Shown piece by piece: positions 46,640 to 59,051 of a stretch of 64,000 nt of DNA. The stretch is taken from assembly GCF_042242105.1 (NCBI RefSeq), contig NC_092033.1:1260908-1324907 (forward strand). The letters run 5' to 3'. A program made the translations under genes and the position numbers. How positions within the stretch are numbered: position 1 is the first letter of the stretch; each line of letters starts with the position of its first letter. This DNA is from Pempheris klunzingeri (Eukaryota; Chordata; Actinopteri; Acropomatiformes; Pempheridae). The notes under the pieces were generated by a model that was not told the DNA's origin, made no database searches, and worked only from the letters and a program-made list of their open reading frames with translations.

Positions 46640-47830
46640 ATTCAACATCACAGTTGTAATAATTTCAGATTATCGCACCAGATTGACATAAAGTAGATTT
46701 TCTTATTTCAGTATTCACCCACATTCATGCAGCTGGATGTAATAACAGAGTTTGGAGCATTTAGTTCATCTGGATTTATAGAAGAAAATAGATCCAGAGG
46801 ATTATTCTGATTCTGTTTTACAGTTTGATCGTTGTGTAAAAGGAGATCAGAGCCTGTTTGATAAACCTGTTAACAGCAAGTGATCATGTTATCGGTGATG
46901 TCTGTTGTGTTTTGGATCCCAGATCAGGATGTCTGGAGGTGATCTACTTTGTTCCTGAGAAAAGGGAGTAAAAGACTGTGATGTGAGCTCCTACAGAAAC
47001 TGAGCAGAACACAGAAAGATGTTGAAAACAAACAATGGTACTTTCCTCTCCCACAGAATACCAGAGAAAACCATCAAAGGTTGGAGTCTCCTGTGCAACA
47101 CACAACTTTATTTATTGTATATTTTTCTTATATTTGTAATAATATTTATATTCTTTATATCCCTTGTGTTTCTTTTGCACTTCCTTTACTTTGTTTCGGC
47201 ACTTTTTCTGCCTCTGGACTCTGCTGCTGTAAGTCTCTATCTTTCTTAGATTATCTTATATTTCATATATTTCCCACACATCAGGTAAATGTATTGACAT
47301 GGAGTATAAAGTTATTATATTTCTGACTCTGACATACAGCCATTGATTGGTGGTCATTTAAAAACAGGTGTCGAAACATGAACTGAACACAAACTTATTT
47401 TATTGTCTGTCCCGGAGCTTCAGTATATTCGGTCCATGTAGGAACTGGAGAAGATCTGAATCTATAATTTATCACCTCGTGAGCAGAAGTCAGTAAGATG
47501 TGGATCCTCCTTCAGTTTGGTTTGGTTAAAGAAAACAATACATAACTAATTTAATGCAGCACTTTCACTGCTCATTGTTTCAGAGCTGCTGTTTCTTTTC
47601 TAAACCTCTAGATGTCACTGAGCTACTGAGGTTGGATCAAACCGTCAGCTTCATGTCACTTCTGGACACTTAAGAATTTGAGTTGTCACTTTTTAGTTTT
47701 ATAATTATTAAATGTTGATGTAACTGTTGGTATTAGGAGTGTAGAAACATGGTTATTAACATTAATCATGAATTTAGTGTAATATAATAAACCTCAAATG
47801 TGTTTTTATAGAACAAGCTCTTGATGTAGG
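46640..47830. other. H4-H2A spacer
   Basis: The first ~350 bp match the mirror of 30.9-31.26 kb. Parts near 47.5 kb resemble both other H2A-H4 spacers. No gene seen. Confidence 0.6.
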
Positions 47831-47837
47831 AGTGGGT

Positions 47838-47853
47838 GGCTCTTAAAAGAGCC
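47838..47853 (-). promoter_or_regulatory. Histone mRNA 3' hairpin (H2A copy 3)
   Basis: GGCTCT-TTTA-AGAGCC on the minus strand, 30 nt after the stop, with a 'catcaagagcttg' downstream element as in copy 1. Confidence 0.96.
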
Positions 47854-47883
47854 TTTGTGTCGGTGTGATCTGGTCCCGGGTGT

Positions 47884-48300
<417 letters not shown>

Positions 48301-48337
48301 TCAACGTTGGGAAATATCTTTTTTCGGTGAAACCGAG

Positions 48338-48399
48338 TTTATATAGAAAAGCAGCTGCTCGCTCATTGGTCAAATTCCACGTATCTACAATCGACCAAT
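48338..48399 (-). promoter_or_regulatory. H2A promoter (copy 3)
   Basis: TATATAAA at 48338-48345, CCAAT at 48365-48369 and an inverted CCAAT at 48395-48399 relative to the gene. Confidence 0.88.
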
Positions 48400-48836
48400 C
48401 AGAAGAGTTTTCATCTAGTTCCGGAAATAGTAAACGACATTTCCGCTTTTTGCTGCTTTGAGATTTCAAAATAAAACGTGAATCGTCACATCCGTCCACT
48501 GTAAATAAAGTTCCACTCACTTATATGACTTAGTGTAAATACAGTGATCTCCTGTCAGCTCCGGAATTTATGAACAAACACACTTCACACTCTTTTGCTT
48601 TTCATGTGGAGATTATAGGAATATTTATGAACTCAAACAATTACACAAAGATAAATAAGACTAAATAATTTGGAGGTAATCAATAATAATAGTTGATCAT
48701 TTGCTGTGTAGATGTTTCTGATGTTTCATAATCAAATCAAGTGAAACACATTAAGTATGAGCTGATCACCATGTGATCATTATCTATTATTCATTATTGA
48801 TTGTGCACCGTTTCATTGACAGTTATTTAAACATTA

Positions 48837-50582
48837 GGCAGGAGATAAGCAGTAGGAGAGACCCTGAACCTGGAGACAGAGACTGGGCCAACAAGCTAAA
48901 TCTGTTTTTCAACAGATTTGATAATGGGCCCACCCCCTCCCCCTCCCTCCCCCTCCCCAGCCTGAGCACAGACCAGCCTACCCCCAGCTCCTCTCCACCA
49001 CCATCTCCGGGGCTCTCACCCTCCCCCTCACTTCCACAACCACCTCTGGTCCTCTCACCTCCACCCCCCCTCCTCTCTTCACACCAACTGTTGATCAGGT
49101 GAGAAGTCAACTGAAGAAGATTAAAGCCAGGAAACCCGTGGCCTTAACCTCTCACCTGATGAAGGCACTTGAGAGGATCGTCCTAACCCATCTCCGCCCC
49201 CTGGTGAGCCCACACATGGATCCCCTGCAGTTTGCATATCAGCCTGGAATTGGGGTGGATGACGCTGTCATCTACCTGCTGCAGAGATCCCTGTCTCACC
49301 TGGAGGGCAGTGGAAGCACTGTGAGGATCACTTTCTTTGATTTCTCCAGTGCCTTCAACACAATCCTACCTCCACTGCTCAGGGTGAAGATGGAGAGAGT
49401 GGGAGTCAGTGACCAGCTGGCTGCATGGGTCACTGACTACCTCACGGACAGACCCCAGTATGTGAGACTGCAGGACAGTGTGTCTGATGTGGTGGTTTGC
49501 AGCACAGGGGCCTCCCAGGGAACGGTACTGTCTCCTTTCCTCTTCACCCTGTACACATCAGACTTCAGGTACGCTACAGACAGTTGTCACCTCCAGAAGT
49601 TCTCTGATGACACTGCCATCGTGGGGTGTGTGTCAGAGGGGAACGACTGTGAATACAGGACGGTCATCACGGACTTTGTCGACTGGTGTGGACGAAACAA
49701 CCTCCTAGTCAACGCCAGCAAGACGAAAGAGATGGTGGTCGACTTCCACAAGAAACCCTCCATCACTGCACCAGTGAGCATCCAGGGACTTGGCATCGAG
49801 AGAGTGAGGACATACAAGTACCTGGGTGTTCACCTTAATAATAAACTGGACTGGACAGACAACACTGACTCTCTCTACAAGAGGGGTCAGAGTCGTCTAT
49901 ACCTGCTGAGGAGGCTAGGATCCTTTGGAGTGAGCAGACCACTCCTGAGGACCTTCTTCGAGACTGTGGTGGCATCTGTGGTCCTTTATGCAGTGGTGTG
50001 TTGGGGAGGGGGGTGCTCTGAGCGGGACAAGAACAGGCTCAACAGACTAATTAAGAGAGCCGGCTCGGTCTGTGGCTGCCCCCTGGACCCCATAGAGGTG
50101 GTGGGAGAGAGGAGGACCTTGTCCAAACTGTCCTCCATCTTGGACAACACCTCCCACCCTCTGCATCAGACTGTGGGGGCCTTAAGCAGCTCCTTCAGTC
50201 ACAGACTGATACACCCCAGGTGTAAGAAGGAGCGCTTCCGCAGGTCCTTCATCCCGACTGCAGTCAGACTGTACAATGCTGCATTATAGTCTGCTGCACC
50301 AACCACCACCACCACCTGTGCACTTTACTATAACATAAACTGTACAATAATTCTCACCCCACTTCACTTCACCCTGTTGTTGTTGTTGTTGTTGTTTGTC
50401 TCTGTAATTACATTTTTTTGTCTACATAGGTTTTTACCACTGTATATATTATATTATATTCTGCTATTCAATTTTTCTAATTCTTAACTGTGTGCTTTTA
50501 TTTTTCTATCTGTCCCTTTGAGCTGCTGTAACAGCAAAGTTTCCCCACTGAGGGATCAATAAATAAATAAATATCTTATCTT
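48837..50582 (+). mobile_element. 5'-truncated LINE insertion (L2/Rex1-like) with target duplication
   Basis: The insertion is flanked by ATTA (48833-48836 and 50583-50586). The uninterrupted site 'aaacattacactgatcag' is preserved in the homologous region near 28135-28150 (other strand), so both ends are exact. The 3' tail ends 'gggatcaataaataaataaa'. The open reading frame is described separately. It postdates the duplication of the H2A unit and is young, given its long open frame. Confidence 0.93.
49099..50289 (+). CDS. LINE reverse transcriptase, C-terminal two-thirds
   Basis: An open stretch of up to 396 codons encoding part of a non-LTR reverse transcriptase. Motifs: DFSSAFNTI (palm motif A), GASQGTVLSPFLFTLYTSDF (motif B), FSDDTAIVG (motif C with the catalytic DD), NASKTKEMVVDF, then the thumb region YKYLGVHLNNKLDW and RLYLLRRLGSF. 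It ends RRSFIPTAVRLYNAAL. The endonuclease and first RT motifs are missing through 5' truncation. The first codons after 48837 are Pro/Ser-rich linker. It is mobile-element sequence, not a host gene. Confidence 0.9.
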   Translation: MRSQLKKIKARKPVALTSHLMKALERIVLTHLRPLVSPHMDPLQFAYQPGIGVDDAVIYLLQRSLSHLEGSGSTVRITFFDFSSAFNTILPPLLRVKMERVGVSDQLAAWVTDYLTDRPQYVRLQDSVSDVVVCSTGASQGTVLSPFLFTLYTSDFRYATDSCHLQKFSDDTAIVGCVSEGNDCEYRTVITDFVDWCGRNNLLVNASKTKEMVVDFHKKPSITAPVSIQGLGIERVRTYKYLGVHLNNKLDWTDNTDSLYKRGQSRLYLLRRLGSFGVSRPLLRTFFETVVASVVLYAVVCWGGGCSERDKNRLNRLIKRAGSVCGCPLDPIEVVGERRTLSKLSSILDNTSHPLHQTVGALSSSFSHRLIHPRCKKERFRRSFIPTAVRLYNAAL

Positions 50583-50589
50583 ATTACAC

Positions 50590-51735
50590 TGATCAGGAGA
50601 CTGAATGGAAGCTGAGTTTTGTGGTGACAGTTGAAATAAAGATACAAGAATAAAAAGGCGTTTAGATGCTCACAATATCACTGAAGTCAAGAAAATTAAT
50701 GAGGTATCAGTCAAAACAAAGGAAAATGTGAGATGGTTCTGTTTTATTAGAAAATTTCCTTAAAGATAAAAAGTCATCATAACATCCGACACTGACGGAA
50801 AAGTAAAAGTCCTGCTTTCAATCCTTCACTCAGGTAAAAGTACACAAGTATTGCATCAAAATCTACTTTAAAATCTACCGAGGGGCCGGTCAGAGGAGCC
50901 CCCTCTGGTGTGTCCTGTCCTGTTTCTGTCCCGTCTCTGTTTCCAAACATCTCATGTTTAAATGCTTGTTGGATATCATAAAGTACGTAACCATTTCTGA
51001 TTAACTGTTTAGGTCGGTGCGTCACAGACAGCACGTTCCTGTAGTGATGTTATGGTAATCTAACAGTTGGATGTTGGTTGCAAGGCGTGTATCTATAATC
51101 TAACTTCAGAATATGTTTTGCACAACAAAAGCACTACAATCAAGGTGTGTCTGTACATTCTGTCTATCTGCTTCACTAAACAACACAGGAGGAGCCACGT
51201 CTGTGGAGGTCAGACTGACATATTCTGTTCACTCTCATGAGGAGAGAGTAACTTTATTTGAGAAGGCCTGAAACCTTCTATGGTCATATTAGATTCTAAT
51301 TCAACAATGGGACACTTGGCAGAATATTACATTCTAAATATCCCTCCATAGCTTCTGCACACAGACTGTAGAAAGTGAACTTTACTTCAAGGTCTGAACA
51401 GTGAAGCCTTAAAGCTGCTTCCTCTCTAGTGTCCAGCAGGGGGCGACTCCACTGGCTCCAAACAGAAGTCTGATTGGATGGAAGTCAATGAGGAAATGAG
51501 GCGACTTCTCTCCTGATTTATCAGCTCAGTGAACAGTTTCTGCTCTCAGTCTCTAGTTTACAGTCTTCTTCAGCACAGCAGGACGTTCATTTAGTACATT
51601 ATGGTCCATTTAGAGGAAAATACACCAGGAAGAGACCAATCAGAGGAGGCCTTCTTCTTCTGGTTCCAAAAAACCAAGATGGTGACGCTAAACTAAACTA
51701 AACTAAACTAAGCTAAACTACACTACAATAAGATA
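50590..51735. other. Spacer, homologous to 27.4-28.1 kb
   Basis: Matches the mirror of 27420-28150 with an extra segment of about 400 bp (about 50880-51290) not present there. No gene or transposon ends recognised. Confidence 0.55.
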
Positions 51736-51739
51736 AGAT

Positions 51740-52900
51740 CAGTCTGCTGCTGGAGGAGGTGGCGTCCATGATGGATCTCAGCTCGGCAAACAGTGGAGAG
51801 TCCAGGATGGAGGAGACCCTCCTGACCAGACAGTGGAGCCTGTTAAAAAGTCCTGACCAGACCGTGGAGCCTGTTAAAAAGTCCTGACCAGACTGTGGAG
51901 CCTGTTAAAAAGTCCTGATCAGACAGTGGATCCTGTTAAAAAGTCCTGACCAGACAGTGGATCCTGTTAAAAAGTCCTGATCGGACAGTGGATCCTGTTA
52001 AAAAGTCCTGATCGGACAGTGGATCCTGTCAAAAAGTCCTGATCGGACAGTGGAGCCTGTTAAAAAGTCCTGATCAGACTGTGGATCCTGTTAAAAAGTC
52101 CTGATCAGACTGTGGAGCCTGTTAAAAAGTCCTGATCGGACAGTGGATCCTGTTAAAAAGTCCTGATCGGACAGTGGATCCTGTCAAAAAGTCCTGATCA
52201 GACAGTGGAGCCTGTTAAAAAGTCCTGATCGGACAGTGGTTCCTGTCAAAAAGTCCTGATCAGACTGTGGAGCCTGTTAAAAAGTCCTGATCAGACAGTG
52301 GATCCTGTTAAAAAGTCCTGATCGGACTGTGGAGCCTGTTAAAAAGTCCTGATCGGACAGTGGATCCTGTTAAAAAGTCCTGATCGGACAGTGGATCCTG
52401 TTAAAAAGTCCTGATCGGACAGTGGAGCCTCTTAAAAAGTCCTGATCAGACAGTGGATCCTGTTAAAAAGTCCTGATCGGACAGTGGATCCTGTTAAAAA
52501 GTCCTGATCAGACAGTGGATCCTGTTAAAAAGTCCTGATCGGACAGTGGAGCCTCTTAAAAAGTCCTGATCGGACTGTGGAGCCTGTTAAAAAGTCCTGA
52601 TCGGACTGTGGAGCCTGTTAAAAAGTCCTGATCAGACAGTGGCGCCTGTTAAAAAGTCCTGATCAGACAGTGGCGCCTGTTAAAAAGTCCTGATCAGCCT
52701 CCTCAGCAGTGACGAAGCTCTGGCCTCGTCTTGTTCAGGTGAACGTCCTGGTTTTTGTGGTTCTCCATCACCTCAGTGTCCAGACCTGGATGTTCATGAT
52801 GACGACTCTTGCTGACACTGATGTGAAGCTGGTTGAGCTCAGACCAGCTGACAAAGTCACTGATGATCCCTGTTTTCCAGTTTGTTCTGATTTACACACA
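51740..52900 (-). mobile_element. LINE relic holding an expanded minisatellite
   Basis: Second copy of the relic at 25650-27420, inverted and without the hAT. On the minus strand, about 52890-52700 reads DFVSWSELNQLHISVSK and about 51830-51760 reads the C-terminal 'LRSIMDATS' region; the minisatellite array fills the space between. Confidence 0.6.
51832..52694. repeat. 31-bp minisatellite, long allele (about 28 units)
   Basis: Units 'cctgttaaaaagtcctgatc' plus variable 'ggacagtggat', 'agactgtggag' and similar, period 31. Several unit variants alternate. Same unit as at 25857-26141 but about three times as many copies. Confidence 0.95.
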
Positions 52901-54460
52901 GTTTCAGATTCAGTATTTACATGTTGAGCTTCTGGTACTTTTACTTCAGGATCTCAGCACTTTGTCGTCCACTGCAGATAAAAATCTCACGACCAGCGTC
53001 TTTGATGACTTCACTCAGTTTAACAATAACATCTTTTTCTAAACTATTACAATATAAAACTGTTAAACATAACTTTTTGCACCTTAACACTCACTTCTTT
53101 CAGTAAATTAGCAGTTTGAGCTCAGAGTGAAGGAGCTGAATTATAACATTCGTCTCACTAGTTCTGTAGTTTTTCTAATATTATTCTCTTTTATTGATCC
53201 TACAAGTAAGAAATGTGGATATTACAGTGACACAAAGACAGAAAAGACTGTAAATATATTTCTGTTTCTCTGGTTCTTTATTTTTCACCATGTTTTTTAC
53301 ACAACAATTAGACCAAAGCAAAGCAAAGAAAGTAAAGAAATGTAAAAAAAAACAACCTTTTTCTGATTCTGGATCAAAGGTGAACATTACAGGTTGAACT
53401 TGAACTAATCATTAAAGTTAGATACAGTAAGACAGCGTGCAGCAGGTTATTATATAGAAGGAGAAATAAAGTAATTAATAATTGATATTTTCTTTATATC
53501 AATTGTTTTTTGCACTATTAATAATATTGTTTGGCCTTTAAGTGTCATATATAATATGTCATATTATAACCTGATGAACAGAACAGGATTTCTATTATAA
53601 TGCAGATCAAAACATCCACAGGATCTGTTTACTTACACTCAAATATAAGTGGTACAGAAAAATGATCTGTTACCAAACAGATGAAATATTTTATCTTTCT
53701 CCAAAAACAAAACTGAAGGAAACTTCTGCAGATCAATACGATAATTGATCTGAGTCGACTTGACGTTGCATGAAACACATAACAAAGATCAGAGCTGAAG
53801 TTTGAACCATAAAGATGTTGTTTCCATCATTGATCCACCAGAGAAGAACTGAGATGTTCTTGTTTCCTCCATCTTGGATTCCACTGAAAACACTTGTTGT
53901 TTGGTTCCTCCATGTTTTTGGTCTCAGAGCCTCTGATGATGTTTTAAAGCTGCTGTGTCAACATGTGCAGCAGTTTGGGCCAAAGATGGAAACATCCTGG
54001 AGTCTTTTCGGCAGAAATCACAGTCAGTCAAATGTTTTGCGGTGTTGAAGCAACTTTTAGTGGAGAAGGGAAGTGTTTTCCAGCGGCTCCGTCAGAGACA
54101 GGAGTCCCTGTGTTTACCTGCAGCGAAAACCCGTCTGGTTGAGACTAAATAAAACACATTAGTGCGGAGATTTCACCTTTATTCCATCGCCACATGTGTT
54201 TGCTAACAGCAGCAGCGCTGTCACATTGAATACAAGTAACTTTTGAGCACTTTTACAGGAGAAATGTGAAGAAAACTCTCCGCGAGTTGTCCAAAGTGAC
54301 GGTGTATTCCGGAGGTTTGAAGCCCCGTGGAGTTAAACACATGAGTCCATGTGGCCCAACATGAGCGGAGTCTGAAGCGAAGAGCGTTTTCTAAGCAAAG
54401 CGGTAAGAATTGGGGTCCAAAACGTTGATCCTGAGTGTATTTTATCCCTAAAATGAGGAA
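52900..54460. other. H1 upstream region (copy 3)
   Basis: Homologous to about 24.3-25.65 kb and, from 53.7 kb, to 33.95-34.7 kb. Nothing beyond rejected open frames. Confidence 0.55.
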
Positions 54461-54464
54461 GAGA

Positions 54465-54547
54465 AAACACAAGTGTCGCCACATTTGAGGCGAGCAGCGG
54501 AGCGGCTTTGAGCGTTGAGTCTCCACGGTTCTCACGTCCTTTATAAG
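54465..54547 (+). promoter_or_regulatory. H1 promoter (copy 3)
   Basis: AAACACA at 54465-54471 and TATAAG at 54542-54547. About 14 bp ('tgctctgagctcgg') present in the other H1 leaders is deleted just after the TATA. Confidence 0.88.
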
Positions 54548-54594
54548 TCCCGCCTCACGCTGAGACAAACACAGCAGAGCGAACACACACAAAC

Positions 54595-55239
54595 ATGGCA
54601 GAAGAAGCTCCAGCAGCAGCGGCCGCTCCGGCCAAAGCCCCGGCTAAGGCTCCGGCTAAGGCCGCCAAGAAGAAGGCCGCTCCCCGGCCCAAGAAGGACG
54701 GACCCACCCTCCCAAAACTGATCGTCACCGCCGTGGCCGCGTCCAAGGAGCGGAAGGGGCTCTCGGTGGCGGCGCTGAAGAAGGCTCTGGCCGCCAAAGG
54801 AGTGGATGTGGCCAAGAGCAACAAGCGCATCAACAGCGCCGTCATCAAGCTGGTGGGGAAAGGGACCCTGACCCAGACCAAAGGGACCGGGGCGTCCGGC
54901 TCCTTCAAGCTGGCCAAGGAGCCCAAGGCCGTCAAGCCCGTCAAGAAAGCGGCGGCGGCCAAGAAAGCTCCGGCTAAGGTCAAGAAGCCCGCGGCCAAGA
55001 AAGTAGCGGCCAAGAAACCGGCAGCAAAGAAGCCCGCAGCCAAGAAAGCAGCTGCCCCCAAGAAGTCCCCGAAGAAGGCACCGGCCAAGAAAGCAGCGGC
55101 CGCTAAGAAGCCGGCAGCAGCCAAGAAGAGCCCCAAGAAGGCTGCTGCTCCCAAGAAGAGCCCCAAGAAGCCCGTCAAGAAGGTACCAGCCAAGAAAGCT
55201 CCGGCTAAGAAACCTGCAGCCAAGAAGGCCAAGAAGTAA
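54595..55239 (+). CDS. Linker histone H1 (copy 3)
   Basis: H1 of 214 aa. It agrees with copy 1 in KAVKPVKK and AAKKPAAKK and has its own [13 protein letters not shown] where the others read [13 protein letters not shown]. The globular domain is unchanged. It is upstream of H3 at 57867, on the same strand, with the spacer interrupted by a hAT relic and a 50-bp tandem repeat. Confidence 0.99.
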   Translation: MAEEAPAAAAAPAKAPAKAPAKAAKKKAAPRPKKDGPTLPKLIVTAVAASKERKGLSVAALKKALAAKGVDVAKSNKRINSAVIKLVGKGTLTQTKGTGASGSFKLAKEPKAVKPVKKAAAAKKAPAKVKKPAAKKVAAKKPAAKKPAAKKAAAPKKSPKKAPAKKAAAAKKPAAAKKSPKKAAAPKKSPKKPVKKVPAKKAPAKKPAAKKAKK

Positions 55240-55273
55240 AGCAGCTCCTTCATCCACCACCTGCTGCAACAAC

Positions 55274-55289
55274 GGCTCTTTTAAGAGCC
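55274..55289 (+). promoter_or_regulatory. Histone mRNA 3' hairpin (H1 copy 3)
   Basis: GGCTCT-TTTA-AGAGCC, 34 nt after the stop. Confidence 0.96.
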
Positions 55290-55299
55290 TCCACAGCCT

Positions 55300-56000
55300 C
55301 TACAGAGCAAATCCTCCTTAATGTCTTTATAATGATATTACAACTTTATACTAGTTTTTATATTTAAAGTGACACGTGCTTAAAGTCTGTTTATTAGATT
55401 GAGAGTCTGTTTATTTTGGTCTTATTTATTCATTTATTTATCAGAATTTCCCCCCTGGGGATCAATAAAGAATTCCTGTCAATCTATTTTATAAGATTGA
55501 ATCCTGTCAGACCTCATTTAGAAAAACACTGTTTTCCTTCCTCTGTCTCTTTTCAGCCTGATGTCATTGTTTCCTGGCATCAAATATTTAGATGTTCTAT
55601 AACAACATGAACATGATGTTGGATTTAGTCTAAATCAAAAGCATCAGATCTTAAAATCCTTATTTTCTTTTCCTGTGCAGGTGGATTTGGGGCCTGGATG
55701 ACAACGACAATTACATTTATTCAGAATAACAAACTCTTTTCCCCAGAAACATGATTATTGAAATAAAGTACGTACTTATATTAATAATTAATGAAACATA
55801 ATTTGGTTACTTTCCATTTGGGGAGAACGAGGTGGTTTGAGCCTGTGGGGAAGTCCAGCCACATCTTTGGTGACCAAACTGGTCAAATGGAGAGAATAAG
55901 AGACACAAGTTCAACAACTATTTTCATGTTCTGGGACTCTTGATTCTTGTGTCTGAATGATAACAGATCAATAATGTGTGTCAGCATTTCAGGAGGTCAC
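55300..56000. other. H1-H3 spacer, first part
   Basis: Starts homologous to the other H1-H3 spacers, including the LINE-type tail at about 55442-55475 ('cccccctggggatcaataaa'), then diverges. No gene seen. Confidence 0.55.
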
Positions 56001-56008
56001 AATGTGAG

Positions 56009-56845
56009 TAGTGATGGGCAAATGATACCGAGGCTTTGGAGCTTGTGTCACTCTTCCTGAAGCGGAGTGATCCGAAACGCTGTGTCAGTGTTTCACTTCG
56101 AGCTTCATTGCTTCAAAATGTTTCCGTTGTTTTATTCAGTCATTCATTGTCTTACTGTCTGTGTCATAGATATTTGAAAGAACAAATTCTGACAAGAGCA
56201 GAGGATCCCCTGAAGTAAACCTGCATGCAAGTATCTGTGCATCCCAGCACCATCTGTTCCCTGTGAAAGGATATTTTGCCGACTGAAGCCTGCGACAGTA
56301 GAAAAAGTTATATTTCTCAATAAAAACCTGTGAAGACAAATAACTTGTCTGCTTCTGTGAATAATCATTCCATGTCAACCATACAAGTCCCCAAATGACA
56401 AACCATTATCTTTAAAGGTTTTCCTTAAAAACACCATGATAGTAGGAAGGATCTCTAATCCTGTTAGGGACTTTTAGTACAGTTTTTAAATAAAGCTCAA
56501 AGCTTTAAATAAACCCTTAAACATTTAACCCTTAATATAATTAAATATAATTTATTCTTTGGGTTAATCTGGACTGTGTTTTAGAGTATGGGGGAGAGCA
56601 TCTGTATATTTCATTGTAATGACGATATAATCATTATTTGGTATGAATGACCACACAGACTTTTCTGAACTTTTATTGCTGTCATGGGATTGAAACAGTG
56701 CTTCAGTCGTGCTCTTCAGAGGTTACTATGACTTCAGTTGTCCCCCAGATGTCACCGTCACTGAAGTCTTGAAGCTTTGAAGCTTTATCGGCACAATTGT
56801 CAGGAAAGCCTCAGTGCTTCATGAGGCTTCACTTGCCCACCACTA
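56009..56845 (+). mobile_element. hAT transposon relic with target duplication
   Basis: Ends are inverted repeats, 'tagtgatgggcaaatga' and its partner finishing 'acttgcccaccacta'. The 8-bp target duplication is AATGTGAG (56001-56008) and AATATGAG (56846-56853). The interior at about 56215-56330 encodes a CKYLCIPAPSVPCER and NKNL stretch, the C-terminal dimerisation domain of hAT transposases. The rest of the transposase is missing. Confidence 0.85.
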
Positions 56846-57250
56846 AATATGAGTTACTATACTTTCAATAAAGTTTTATTTTACTGAGAGTAAACGGTAA
56901 CTGCAATCACCTCAACACACCGATTATTTAACAGCTCCATGATGTTTTATGGCTAAAACTTGGCAGGAGCTTCACCGTGGAGCTGATGGCCTCAGAGGAT
57001 GTGACCAGCAGAGTCCACACAGGAGGCTTTACAAAAAAGAAGAGCAGAGTTTCAAAATAAAAGCTTTCAAGTGTAGCAGCACATGAGTATTGTTCTCTAA
57101 TGGGGGGGCACCAGGCCAGATGTCAGCCGCTCAGAGGGGTTTTAACACCATGACGACCAGAGATTCATCCTGGATGGAGAAACACTCTGACTGTGACTTT
57201 AGCTGCTGTCTGTAGCTGCAGCACAATAAAGCAGGAAGTACATCCAAGAA

Positions 57251-57455
57251 ACACATTTAAAGCAGCAGAAGAAGAAGAAACGCTGCCTGTTTGATCCCGT
57301 TAGAGACACATTTAAAGCAGCAGAAGAAGAAACGCTGCCTGTTTGATCCCGTTAGACACATTTAAAGCAGCAGAAGAAGAAACGCTGCCTGTTTGATCCC
57401 GTTAGACACATTTAAAGCAGCAGAAGAAGAAACGCGGCCTGTTTGATCCTGTTAG
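57251..57455. repeat. 50-bp tandem repeat (4 units)
   Basis: Units 'acacatttaaagcagcagaa' through 'gtttgatcccgtt' start at 57251, 57306, 57356 and 57406. The first is 5 bp longer because of extra GAA triplets. Confidence 0.92.
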
Positions 57456-57686
57456 AAGCTTCAACATCAGTTTAATGACCAAACCAGCAGGAACACTGAT
57501 CAGCAGGAAAAGTGAAACAACATTTTAAGAAACTCAGTTTTAATCCACAGTTTACTTCCAATTTATCCTCTCCACCATATTTAGACACACGCTGGATCAG
57601 AACAGGAAAAACAACTAAATTATTTGTTGTGTGATTAAAGTGATTAAATACCTTTCTTTCTTTCTTTCTTTGTTTCTGACCATTAA

Positions 57687-58277
<591 letters not shown>

Positions 58278-58322
58278 ACTGACTCCCGGAAACACAACAG
58301 GAACCACAACCACAACAACAAA

Positions 58323-58338
58323 GGCTCTTTTAAGAGCC
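58323..58338 (+). promoter_or_regulatory. Histone mRNA 3' hairpin (H3 copy 3)
   Basis: GGCTCT-TTTA-AGAGCC, 45 nt after the stop, with a 'ttttaaagagctg' downstream element. Confidence 0.96.
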
Positions 58339-58389
58339 ACAAACATCCTTTTAAAGAGCTGAGTTCATTTAAACTCTAGAAAACACATG

Positions 58390-59045
58390 TAGAAGAGGGT
58401 TTTCTATTTTAATGGGAGAATAAAATGGTGTGTATAGATATAGAGCAGATAGGTAGCTATCTAGATAGATCTATTACTTAGATGACAGTCAATGTCATAG
58501 TAGCAAACTAGATTTAAATAAAACACCTTTCATTCTTTGTGGAAACAATGTGCTGCATATTGATAAGGTTGATTTGAGAAACATGCACATCTACAGTATG
58601 GATGTAGTGAGCGGTAATATGGTGGAAACCTTCCACGACTGTTACAAAGCAACATGTCTGCCACATATTTTAGTAATGATGGAAGTGTCAAGGAGTCACA
58701 TGTCCCTAGCCATCCTGCTGATATCACCTCACCCACACGTCTCCACTGCAGATGTGCTGTATATATGTTCTAAGTAACACCTGAAGAGCCTGAGCACTGT
58801 AATTTTTGTGTAAATGAAAGGAAAACAGAGAACTTTTAAAAAATACAAATTTAATCTGTACAATTTTCATTCAGAAACTGCAGTATTTTTCCAAGTTAAA
58901 AGGTTTTGCCACAATCAAACCAAAACAAAAAAGGAGAACTCAAGTTTTCTACCTGGTGTCTTAAAACAGTGGTTCCCAAAGTGTGGGTTGTGGCCCCCTG
59001 ATGGGTCATGTAGGTACAGCAGGTGGGCTGCAAGAAGTAATTTAC
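58390..59045. other. Spacer between H3 and PYD-H1 gene 4
   Basis: Partly homologous to 37.6-37.9 kb. At about 58963-59020 there is a hAT-like end ('cagtggttcccaaagtgtgg'); the same stretch in the opposite sense occurs at about 19608-19650 behind gene 2, so it probably belongs to the 3' flank of the family. Confidence 0.55.
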
Positions 59046-59051
59046 AAATTT

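Noticed and set aside
51832-52694. CRISPR-like regular repeats
   Set aside because: Units are contiguous 31-mers without unique spacers in a eukaryotic locus; this is a minisatellite.
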